Source: CAZYPB01 sp964649265 (lineage in GTDB: Archaea > Micrarchaeota > Micrarchaeia > Burarchaeales > JAKAKT01). Taken from it: a stretch of 5,206 nucleotides of DNA. How positions within the stretch are numbered: position 1 is the first letter of the stretch; each line of letters opens with the position of its first letter. The notes under the pieces are model-generated. The model saw nothing but the letters and a program-made list of their open reading frames with translations, was not told where the DNA came from and searched no databases. The position numbers and the translations under genes are program-made. This document shows positions 1-5,129 of this stretch, in pieces. The DNA is taken from positions 1 to 5,206 of the forward strand of contig CAZYPB010000079.1 of NCBI GenBank assembly GCA_964649265.1, in the 5' to 3' direction.

Positions 1-665
1 CATTCTTCCCTCCGAGTGTTGCCGCACAGGCGATATGGTCACTTGTGCTCATTTCGCTTGTTCTGGTTGTGATAATTGGTTGGGTTTTCAGTAGGTTCCT
101 TTTCCCTGGAGAGAGAACACAGTTTGTTATGGAGCTCCCCCCGTACCAGAAGCCAACATTAAAGGGAATATTTATACATACCTGGGACAGAGCGGGTGTA
201 TTCATAAAAACCGCAGGCACATATATCCTGATTGTTGCCATTCTCCTTTGGTTTCTTGCATCCTACCCTGGTGGAGTTGAATACGGTTCAGGTGATAGCT
301 ATATAGGAAAGGTTGGAAAAACTATATCGCCTGTTTTCGAGCCTCTTGGTTTTGGTTGGAAGGGAACTGTCGCACTTGTAACTGGTTTCTTTGCAAAGGA
401 AGTGGTTATCTCTTCGTTCAGTGTTCTTTATGAAACCTCGGAGGAAGGGCTGGTTGATAGCCTCAGAAACATATGGACCCCGTTGCAGGCATATGTTTTC
501 ATGGTATTTGTATTGATATACACTCCGTGTATGGCTACAGTGGCTACAATAAAGCAGGAAACTGGTTCTTGGAAATGGACATTTTTCTCAGTTGCCTATA
601 GTTTTGTTCTTGCTTGGGTTGTTGCTTTCACAGTATCCAATATTGGCAGTATGCTCTACCCGTAG
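1..665 (+). CDS. feoB: Ferrous iron transport protein B, C-terminal part (left end outside the window)
   Basis: FeoB moves Fe2+ through the cytoplasmic membrane using an N-terminal G domain and two Gate regions in the membrane part. The reading frame is open from base 3 and runs 220 codons to TAG at 663-665; a GTG at 45 is internal and is not the start. Visible family marks are ELPPYQKP before the second Gate region, an FIKTAGTYIL helix, the PLGFGWKG...GFFAKEVVISS segment, and YTPCMATVATIKQETGSWKW near the end. About five hydrophobic helices fall at in-window residues 10-32, 66-87, 118-140, 162-182 and 193-213. The G domain and first Gate lie upstream and cannot be judged. The end is normal for the family. 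The stop overlaps by 10 bases the end of the convergent regulator gene. Family assignment is firm. Confidence 0.95.
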   Translation, partial: FFPPSVAAQAIWSLVLISLVLVVIIGWVFSRFLFPGERTQFVMELPPYQKPTLKGIFIHTWDRAGVFIKTAGTYILIVAILLWFLASYPGGVEYGSGDSYIGKVGKTISPVFEPLGFGWKGTVALVTGFFAKEVVISSFSVLYETSEEGLVDSLRNIWTPLQAYVFMVFVLIYTPCMATVATIKQETGSWKWTFFSVAYSFVLAWVVAFTVSNIGSMLYP

Positions 666-1246
666 GCTATTGCCCAGATAGCCCTCTCTGCGAATATATT
701 CTCACCATAGCATAGAACAACGGTCTCATTTTCTTCTGGAGAGAACATTTCCCGAAAATAGAAAAGCTCCTTTTGGAACTTCTTATTTGTCTTACTATCA
801 AGACCAATTAGCGATATCCTTCCGTTGCAACAGATTAGGAAAGTGGAACCATATGACCCCTGTCTCACTGCGATGTTCATTGCTTCCCTGATTTGAGAAA
901 AATCCTGGAAACTCTTCCGTATAACTGCACCAACCCCTTCTTTTCCATATGTAAGTTGGTTTCCGTCGAAATATCTGATGCCCTTCACTGTTCTTTTCAA
1001 AGAGTCTCTTATTTTTACTCCTTTTTCTGTTAACTCATGTCCCCTATACGTTTCGTTTATTGCTTTCTGTACCTTCAAATAAAGCAAGATTGTCCTCGTG
1101 CTTCCTTCGCCTATTCCGAGTTCACTGCAAAGTCTGGCTCTTCCTTTTTTCCTATCAAGTCTCCAGATTGTTCTTAGTATGTCGTATTCTGAGAACATCT
1201 GAATAGGGCCATATTTGTTTCTTTTGAAATCCTTTAGAATTTTCAT
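656..1246 (-). CDS. Winged-helix transcriptional regulator, DUF4443-like
   Basis: This 196-residue protein is probably a DNA-binding regulator. Residues 17-87 form a winged helix-turn-helix: a first helix (YDILRTIWRLD), a turn with LCSELGIGEGSTRTILLYLK as helices 2 and 3, and a wing ending GHELTEKG. The rest (about 100-196) is an alpha/beta domain with AVRQGSYGSTFLICCNGRISLIG and a final FAERAIWAIA helix, resembling the C-terminal half of archaeal DUF4443 proteins. The fold of the first part is clear; the DUF4443 link is from memory of the family. The ATG at 1246 lies about 35 bases from a TATA-like stretch near 1276-1285, giving a leader of roughly ten bases. It diverges from the 424-residue protein gene and converges on feoB, so control of iron uptake, of the divergent gene, or of itself are all possible. 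The effector is unknown. Confidence 0.8.
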   Translation of the reverse strand: MKILKDFKRNKYGPIQMFSEYDILRTIWRLDRKKGRARLCSELGIGEGSTRTILLYLKVQKAINETYRGHELTEKGVKIRDSLKRTVKGIRYFDGNQLTYGKEGVGAVIRKSFQDFSQIREAMNIAVRQGSYGSTFLICCNGRISLIGLDSKTNKKFQKELFYFREMFSPEENETVVLCYGENIFAERAIWAIAYG

Positions 1247-1255
1247 TGCAGCGCC

Positions 1256-1303
1256 AGTTGGATGAATTGAGTAGGCTATTTATTAGTTGGATATATCATC
1301 CAA
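1256..1303. promoter_or_regulatory. Divergent promoter with candidate operator
   Basis: The gap between the two divergent genes contains the perfect inverted repeat TTGGATATATCATCCAA (1287-1303; 6-base arms, 5-base spacer). The half-site also recurs as a direct repeat: AGTTGGAT at 1256-1263 and again at 1285-1292. The AT-rich CTATTTATTAG (1276-1286) reads as a TATA-like box in either direction. It would place rightward transcription near 1305 and leftward transcription near 1255. The inverted repeat sits between the rightward TATA and its start point, where a bound repressor would block initiation. Binding by the adjacent winged-helix protein is inference. Confidence 0.5.
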
Positions 1304-1326
1304 TTAAAGTCTTTCTGAGTGGGAGC

Positions 1327-2601
1327 ATGGTAAGTGGAACTTTTGGAACTGATGCCCGAAGGAGTAGGCCTGCCCATAAAAAAACAGGGAAGAGCGATTT
1401 CCTTAATATTGAGATACTTAGAGAAGGGCCTGGAGGAAAAAGGGAAAGAATAGGATCGAAACGACTGGATACCTCGGGGCCGATGAGTGTTTTCGAAGCA
1501 ATGGGTTCCCTCGGAGATGTGCAGTACGAGAATTTCGGAACTCTTGGAAAACTCGTTTACAGTGTTGGTGGGTTCACTGCAGACAAAAGAAAAAAAGAAT
1601 TCATGGAATTTGAGGTTGATGGGAATCTTATTGAGGGCAAGAATGCTGACGTTGAGAAAGTATTCGTTAAGGAGGGGGCAAATATATCCATCATAATAAG
1701 GACCCCCGAAGTTTACAGTAACGAAGACAGAGAGAACCCAATCTTCTATCACTATGACAAGCACACTGGAAAAACAAGAACAATTGAGAGAGAAGAGGTC
1801 CCTGAGATTGGGGGATGTACTTCGTTCCTTGAGGACTTAGATGGGAAAGATTTCATGGGCGACCTCTATGAGATGTTTATGGGCGACGAAAGGGTGGAGA
1901 CATATGAGTACATAGATAACCCCAACGTAATTGTTTTGCATGAAAAACAGGACTCTGGATTGGAATATGGTACGCAATTAGATGTTCAGGAATCGAGTGT
2001 TGAGAGCCAGATAACTGGAGATGGATTTATACCGGAATTGGTCTATGGAATGGACGAACAGATGAGAAAAGCGCAAAGAGAACTCTCCGAAAGCCTTCTT
2101 AGAAATATGAGGAGACTTGAGGAAGAGGGAGAAAAAACAGTTACAAATGAAACGAAAATGGATGATCTATTTGAAAGACATTACACCAAGGAAAAGGAGA
2201 GGGAATCGACTGAACGAAGTAGTGCAGTGCAAGAAATGAGAGATTTCCAAGCTGAGAAATGGCTAATTGAATCAGGCATATTAAAGGCCGAGGAACTTAG
2301 CGTTTCCTCAAGTAAGAATAAGAGTATTAAGGACATGATCGCAGAGGAGAAAATAAAGAAGGACTACGATCCTTATTCATCTAACTTTTTCATGTTTGCA
2401 ACAGATGGTCGGAAGGATGAGCTTGAGAAAACGGGCAAGAAGATGGACCCTCTGGAAGCCGCGAGGTTGAAAGACCTCCAGGAACAAGTAACAAAGATGT
2501 CAGCTGAGGCTGACGAGAGGCTAAGGAACGCAACAAGCGAACTTGAGAAGCTGCAGGCCCGAAATCTGTCTGTTGCAAAGATGGGTCCTCTTGCCTCATA
2601 A
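1327..2601 (+). CDS. Uncharacterised protein: possible DUF4430-like N-terminal domain plus charged helical region
   Basis: I do not recognise this 424-residue protein as a whole. Residues about 26-125 alternate strands and loops in the order of DUF4430/transcobalamin-C beta-grasp domains: NIEIL, then MSVFEAMGSL (like the family's TVLDAL), LGKLVYSVGGF, EFMEFEVDGNLIEG (like the family's YYVNG) and VKEGANISII. Residues about 242-308 and 373-413 are rich in E, K, R and Q with heptad-like spacing and probably form long helices or coiled coils. There is no signal peptide or membrane helix, so it is probably cytoplasmic. The frame is open upstream to a TTG at 1246. I chose the ATG at 1327 because it lies downstream of the TATA-like box and operator, and the extra 27 residues look untranslated. 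No clear ribosome binding site precedes it. It could belong with the transglutaminase-like protein downstream, but each gene has its own promoter. Confidence 0.75.
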   Translation: MVSGTFGTDARRSRPAHKKTGKSDFLNIEILREGPGGKRERIGSKRLDTSGPMSVFEAMGSLGDVQYENFGTLGKLVYSVGGFTADKRKKEFMEFEVDGNLIEGKNADVEKVFVKEGANISIIIRTPEVYSNEDRENPIFYHYDKHTGKTRTIEREEVPEIGGCTSFLEDLDGKDFMGDLYEMFMGDERVETYEYIDNPNVIVLHEKQDSGLEYGTQLDVQESSVESQITGDGFIPELVYGMDEQMRKAQRELSESLLRNMRRLEEEGEKTVTNETKMDDLFERHYTKEKERESTERSSAVQEMRDFQAEKWLIESGILKAEELSVSSSKNKSIKDMIAEEKIKKDYDPYSSNFFMFATDGRKDELEKTGKKMDPLEAARLKDLQEQVTKMSAEADERLRNATSELEKLQARNLSVAKMGPLAS

Positions 2602-2732
2602 CGCCTCTCAAACAAAGCTTGTTCCAGAAAAAACATTGTCCCGATTCGACGGGGAGTATATTTAAAGGAGTTCATGTAGGTTTCGCTCTTTGCACAATTT
2701 ATTTAAAGGAGTTATACTCTAACTTAGCCCCT
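2602..2732 (+). promoter_or_regulatory. Intergenic region with tandem TATA-like promoters
   Basis: This 131-base gap holds two copies of an element containing TTTAAAGGAGTT, listed separately as a repeat. The second copy has a TATA-like TTTATTTAAA centred near 2703. Archaeal transcription starts about 25 bases on, at about 2729-2733, so the transglutaminase mRNA would be leaderless or nearly so. The first copy would start transcription near 2688. Upstream are two weak hairpins: AACAA/TTGTT (2611-2615 with 2619-2623), just after the preceding stop, and CCCG/CGGG (2640-2643 with 2650-2653). Neither is followed by a T-run, so I do not call a terminator. Confidence 0.55.
2659..2713 (+). repeat. 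Exact 14-base direct repeat, 41-base period
   Basis: TATTTAAAGGAGTT occurs at 2659-2672 and again, without change, at 2700-2713. Each copy joins an AT-rich TATA-like core to GGAGTT. The 41-base period is close to four turns of B-DNA, so both copies would face the same side of the helix. The first copy is followed by C and then ATGTAG (2674-2679), a start codon directly followed by a stop. The second copy is too far (about 20 bases) from the ATG at 2733 to be its ribosome binding site. Confidence 0.85.
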
Positions 2733-4016
2733 ATGGGAAGACAGAGCGGATTGAAAAAGCAGAGGAGAGAAAAGAGAAAGCAGCAGAAAGTAAAGGCCAA
2801 ACATCCGTTTCTAAGGAAACTTAGAACTCCTGCGGTAATTGGCGCTTCAGTGCTACTTGCTGCAGTCCTAATTAAGTTCGCTTTTCTTAATGAGAGAAAA
2901 CCTGGACCCAAATTCAGTAGCCCGGGCATTGCAAACATAGCCGATAAATCAACAAGCAGTAAGGTTTCTGTTTCAGTTGGTAGAGATTCCTCTTTCAGTA
3001 AATTCAGAAAGATATTCTATGGACAAAAAATGAGCTATAATCAAGCGGTTCAGCTAATTGAACAAGAAAGTGGAGTTAAAGTAAAGGAGCATTATTTTTC
3101 AGTTTCCGATAATTTTGGGATAAAGGAAGCAGAGAAATTCTACGGAATTAGTATTCTCCCCATAGTTCTCCCACCAGAAACTGAGCAACTTTTTGGATCA
3201 TCCACACTAATGACGCATACATTCTCTGTTTTTGAAACCCATGCTTCTGAGGAGGGAGATGGGAAAGTGAAGGCTCTTTCTGATTACATATTAACTAAAT
3301 ATGACGCAAAAAGTCCTGGAGACGCGGCTGATATTATATGCTCTTGGACAATGAATAATGTAGGGATGGATCTGGAACATGCAAGCGTGCCTCCAATATC
3401 AGTTGGGGAGAAGGAGAATTTGCAGGAAGTGTCTGAAAGGCTTGGATATGGGAAAACACATAATCACAGAAACTCAATGAGAATACTTTCATCAACCGGA
3501 GTGTGTGTGGATTACACTAATCTCCAGGCAGATCTACTTAATTCCGTCGGGATCCCTTCAAGAACTGTGATGGTTTCATCAACTGCAATACTAATGGATA
3601 AGCTAGAGACTGCCCAACAAACAAAGGATATCCTTGGCTGTATTGCTCACTCGCTTCTTCAGGTGAATCTTCCGGGTGGAGAACGCTACTATGATTCTAC
3701 TCCTAAGCTAAGTCGGGGGGAGATTACAACGGATTTGTTTAGGATTGAATCTCCAGGAGATTATATCCGGGATAGGGTTGAGAGAAGACATCCTGACGGG
3801 GAGGTTTTCCGAATTGCCGTTCTCGCAAATTTGCCAAGCGATAGGTTCTCTGATGATATCAGGGAGATACTTGACCATGGTTTCCAAGCATATGAGAAAT
3901 TCCACGATAAGATAGAGAGCGACAGTACCTTTGTTCAAAGGCTTACCCTTTCCCTTATGAAAGGCGGGGATTACGACATTCATTTCTGGGATGCATTTGT
4001 CAATGCAGGATATTAG
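2733..4016 (+). CDS. Membrane-anchored transglutaminase-like cysteine protein
   Basis: This 427-residue protein has a very basic N-terminus (GLKKQRREKRKQQKVKAKH), one membrane helix (about 33-52, PAVIGASVLLAAVLIKFAFL), a linker and uncharacterised region, and a transglutaminase-core domain at about 245-330. The likely catalytic triad is complete: Cys258 in STGVCVDYTNLQ, followed by the usual NSVGIPSRTVMV; His306 in IAHSLLQVNLPGG; and Asp321 in YYDSTPKL. The aromatic residue that usually follows the His (HAWxEV) is Ser here. Positive charge before the helix predicts N-in, C-out, placing the enzyme outside the membrane. Members of this superfamily include proteases, peptidases and cross-linking enzymes; the substrate cannot be told. 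The frame is open to a TTG at 2619, but the ATG at 2733 is preferred: it starts at the basic tail and lies about 30 bases past the TATA of repeat copy two, which suggests leaderless translation. Confidence 0.85.
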   Translation: MGRQSGLKKQRREKRKQQKVKAKHPFLRKLRTPAVIGASVLLAAVLIKFAFLNERKPGPKFSSPGIANIADKSTSSKVSVSVGRDSSFSKFRKIFYGQKMSYNQAVQLIEQESGVKVKEHYFSVSDNFGIKEAEKFYGISILPIVLPPETEQLFGSSTLMTHTFSVFETHASEEGDGKVKALSDYILTKYDAKSPGDAADIICSWTMNNVGMDLEHASVPPISVGEKENLQEVSERLGYGKTHNHRNSMRILSSTGVCVDYTNLQADLLNSVGIPSRTVMVSSTAILMDKLETAQQTKDILGCIAHSLLQVNLPGGERYYDSTPKLSRGEITTDLFRIESPGDYIRDRVERRHPDGEVFRIAVLANLPSDRFSDDIREILDHGFQAYEKFHDKIESDSTFVQRLTLSLMKGGDYDIHFWDAFVNAGY

Positions 4017-4020
4017 GTGC

Positions 4021-4030
4021 AATTATAAAC
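4021..4030 (+). promoter_or_regulatory. TATA-like promoter of the left sRNA-like locus
   Basis: AATTATAAAC lies four bases after the stop of the transglutaminase-like gene and is identical to the element at 4515-4524. Transcription would begin near 4050, close to the start of the RNA-like segment. Identity with the second copy, in otherwise diverged flanks, suggests it was kept or copied as part of the unit. Confidence 0.5.
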
Positions 4031-4045
4031 TATTTCTGCAAAAAA

Positions 4046-4107
4046 CACCCTTGATAAGAACGGGTGATTTCCGATGCTTAAGCCTGTGAAGAGGGGCGGT
4101 CCGATGC
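4046..4107 (+). ncRNA. Degenerate paralogue of the C/D box sRNA at 4545-4608
   Basis: Aligned with the right copy, this segment shares GGTGAT, the central GCTT..GCCTGTGAAGA block (4076-4092) and the final CGGTC.GATGC. Differences point to decay or divergence: box C would be TTGATAA (4051-4057), both box D positions read CCGA in place of CTGA (4071-4074 and 4101-4104), the second guide is 8 bases (4093-4100) where the right copy has 12, and the first is 13. The middle hairpin has a TTAA loop and one mismatch. It can still fold a kink-turn-like bulge. A competing fold pairs CACCC (4046-4050) with GGGTG (4062-4066). It may be a relic or an RNA with altered boxes; the ends are estimates. Confidence 0.45.
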
Positions 4108-4128
4108 AGCGCTTCTTGTTTGGACTGC
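4096..4128 (+). other. Hairpin across the 3' end of the left sRNA-like segment
   Basis: GCGGTCCG (4096-4103) can pair with TGGACTGC (4121-4128) in eight pairs, two of them G-U, around a 17-base loop. The right copy has the same arrangement: GGTCTG (4599-4604) with CAGACC (4622-4627), also with a 17-base loop. One pair differs as C-G here and T-A there, a compensatory change. It may be part of a longer RNA or a 3'-end signal. An alternative stem joins GATGC (4103-4107) and GCATC (4130-4134). Confidence 0.35.
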
Positions 4129-4154
4129 AGCATCCTCTAGGTTTTCCTGGCGTT

Positions 4155-4458
4155 TTACCTTTTCTTTGTAGCGTCCTCTTTCATTAACATCTTGACTATC
4201 AGGTACACCACAAACGCTATTATGAGGAAGTCTATAAGAGCTCCTGCGAAATCCCCTACCAGAAATTTAACGGGCCCGACATCCCAGGTTGCTGTTCTCC
4301 AATCGCCATTTGGAACAACTGCCCGACTATCGGCATCACTATATCGTTTACTAGAGCAGTAACCAATTCGTAGATGCCGCGCCTGTTATGAAGGCAACAG
4401 CAAGCCCGATAACCTGGTAGTTTTTAAGAAACTGCATAAAATCCTTAACAAAAGACAT
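4155..4458 (-). pseudogene. mscL: Large-conductance mechanosensitive channel, two frameshifts
   Basis: MscL is a pentameric membrane channel that opens under tension to release solutes during osmotic downshock. Reading leftward from the ATG at 4458, frame one gives MSFVKDFMQFLKNYQVIGLA and AVAFITGAA, then soon hits TAG. The next part, YELVTALVNDIVMPIVGQ, is in another frame from about 4372, and VVPNGDWRTATW...FLVGDFAGALIDFLIIAFVVYLIVK, ending KKR and TAA, is in a third frame from about 4319. Each shift equals loss of one base (near 4375-4370 and 4321-4316). Restored, the protein would be 101 residues with both membrane helices, short but normal for archaeal forms. Start, ribosome binding site and promoter are intact and there is no other damage, so this is either a very recent pseudogene or two sequencing or assembly errors. 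It lies between the two sRNA-like copies. Confidence 0.85.
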
Positions 4459-4463
4459 AAACG

Positions 4464-4499
4464 CACCTCCCGGAGAGTAATTGTCGGAAAAGCTTAAAA
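4464..4499 (-). promoter_or_regulatory. mscL promoter and ribosome binding site
   Basis: On the minus strand GGAGGTG (4470-4464) lies five bases before the mscL ATG and matches the CACCUCC of the archaeal 16S 3' end fully, the strongest ribosome binding site in the window. TTTTAA (4499-4494) is a TATA-like element whose expected start point, near 4471, would leave a leader holding just this site. GTTTATAATT (4524-4515), the reverse of the sRNA promoter, is an alternative upstream box. Confidence 0.6.
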
Positions 4500-4514
4500 T
4501 CCGTCATGGGGCGA

Positions 4515-4524
4515 AATTATAAAC
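4515..4524 (+). promoter_or_regulatory. TATA-like promoter of the C/D box sRNA
   Basis: AATTATAAAC is centred about 25 bases before 4545, where the terminal stem of the sRNA begins, the spacing expected between an archaeal TATA box and its start point. The same ten bases precede the left copy. This gives the RNA its own promoter, independent of the leftward genes on either side. Confidence 0.6.
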
Positions 4525-4544
4525 AATAACTTCAAAAATAGAGT

Positions 4545-4608
4545 GCAGATGATGACGAAGGTGATCTCTGAGGCTTCGGCCTGTGAAGACAGACGGACGG
4601 TCTGATGC
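4545..4608 (+). ncRNA. Archaeal C/D box guide sRNA
   Basis: Archaeal C/D sRNAs bind L7Ae, Nop5 and fibrillarin and direct 2'-O-methylation of rRNA or tRNA. In order: stem strand GCA (4545-4547), box C ATGATGA (4549-4555), guide 1 CGAAGGTGATCT (4556-4567), box D' CTGA (4568-4571), linker GGCTTCGGCC (4572-4581), box C' GTGAAGA (4583-4589, one change from RUGAUGA), guide 2 CAGACGGACGGT (4590-4601), box D CTGA (4602-4605), stem strand TGC (4606-4608). Both guides are exactly 12 nt, the archaeal norm. Each box pair has a three-base bulge (GAT; TGT) before the tandem G-A pairs, as kink-turns need. The linker is a GGC/GCC stem with a UUCG loop, so D'/C' forms a kink-turn with a real stem in place of a loop. 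The changed C' base (A for U) pairs with the U of D'. The target is unproven; see findings. Orientation is opposite to mscL. Confidence 0.8.
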
Positions 4609-4633
4609 TAGTTAATGACGACAGACCAGCAAG

Positions 4634-4642
4634 CTTTATATA
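4634..4642 (+). promoter_or_regulatory. Consensus-like TATA box facing the 3' end of the membrane protein gene
   Basis: CTTTATATA is the best match to the archaeal TATA consensus in the window. Rightward transcription would start near 4664, at the end of the leftward gene at 4670-5107, and run antisense to it. A 12-codon open frame (4660-4698, MSEIKIGDPTPP) with GGAG upstream lies there, but its ATG falls slightly before the expected start point. No evidence shows that the box is used. Confidence 0.3.
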
Positions 4643-4669
4643 GATCTTGGAGCAGGGACATGAGCGAAA

Positions 4670-5107
4670 TCAAGATAGGAGATCCGACGCCACCATAATC
4701 ACGATGACTGTGAGAAGTACCAGATAGAAAAGAAGCCCAAAAAAGAAAGTTGCTGCATTCTTTAAAATCCGGATAAGTTTTTGGCTAACTGGACTATCCT
4801 CTCTAAGGGCTTCGCCCATGTTCTTCCAAGAATCGAGAGTTGTTTTGATAGACCATTTAAACGCAGACCAGATGACCTGGGGTTCTTCGTATTTCTCCTT
4901 CTTTTCATACTCCTGTTTTCGTTTTATGAAAAGGTATAACCAAACTGCAGCCAGAGTTAGGGTATAGCCCACGAACCAGTAAGGGATTGTACTAAAGCGA
5001 TCGTTCGGAATTAACGCAGAAACAGTGCCGCATAGAAGTGCAACCCAAATGAGACTAGCAACGATTCCAAAAAGAAAGATTATCGAATCGTTATTGCTTC
5101 CTGCCAT
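4670..5107 (-). CDS. Small three-helix membrane protein of unknown function
   Basis: I do not recognise this 145-residue protein. It has membrane helices at about 9-32 (IIFLFGIVASLIWVALLCGT), 43-61 (YWFVGYTLTLAAVWLYLFI) and 115-141 (LKNAATFFFGLLFYLVLLTV and following), with a charged segment between helices 2 and 3 (62-112, rich in K and E) that includes WSAFKWSIKTTLDSWKNMGEA, possibly a helix lying along the membrane. No catalytic or metal-binding pattern is visible. Its ATG at 5107 lies 26 bases from the centre of a TATA-like TTTTTAA, so the message is probably leaderless. It points the same way as mscL, 211 bases upstream of it, with the rightward sRNA between them, so co-transcription with mscL would run antisense through the sRNA. 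Confidence 0.75.
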   Translation of the reverse strand: MAGSNNDSIIFLFGIVASLIWVALLCGTVSALIPNDRFSTIPYWFVGYTLTLAAVWLYLFIKRKQEYEKKEKYEEPQVIWSAFKWSIKTTLDSWKNMGEALREDSPVSQKLIRILKNAATFFFGLLFYLVLLTVIVIMVASDLLS

Positions 5108-5129
5108 GTTTGTATTTGGTTGATTCAGA

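Noticed and set aside
1246..1326. TTG at 1246 as start of the 424-residue protein gene (27 extra residues)
   Set aside because: The extension would cover the TATA-like box and operator, begins at the divergent gene's own start codon, and has no ribosome binding site; ATG 1327 fits the promoter better.
1276..1764. Leftward open frame of 162 codons over the 424-residue protein gene
   Set aside because: It is a shadow: no family resemblance, it crosses the divergent promoter, and the rightward frame has coherent domain structure.
2639..2655. CCCGATTCGACGGG as the T-arm of a tRNA fragment
   Set aside because: The loop does not fit TTCRANY at the right place, and no acceptor, D or anticodon arm or CCA end can be built around it.
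2619..2732. TTG at 2619 as start of the transglutaminase-like gene (38 extra residues)
   Set aside because: The extension contains both TATA-like repeats and lacks a ribosome binding site; the basic tail and membrane helix follow directly from ATG 2733.
4017..4630. CRISPR array or insertion sequence as explanation of the repeated segments
   Set aside because: There are only two imperfect copies about 495 bases apart, with no short regular spacers, no terminal inverted repeats and no transposase.
4681..4698. Third sRNA copy, suggested by GATCCGACGC resembling the left copy's GTCCGATGC
   Set aside because: No box C, C' or guide spacing could be found around it, and the stretch is coding on the minus strand.
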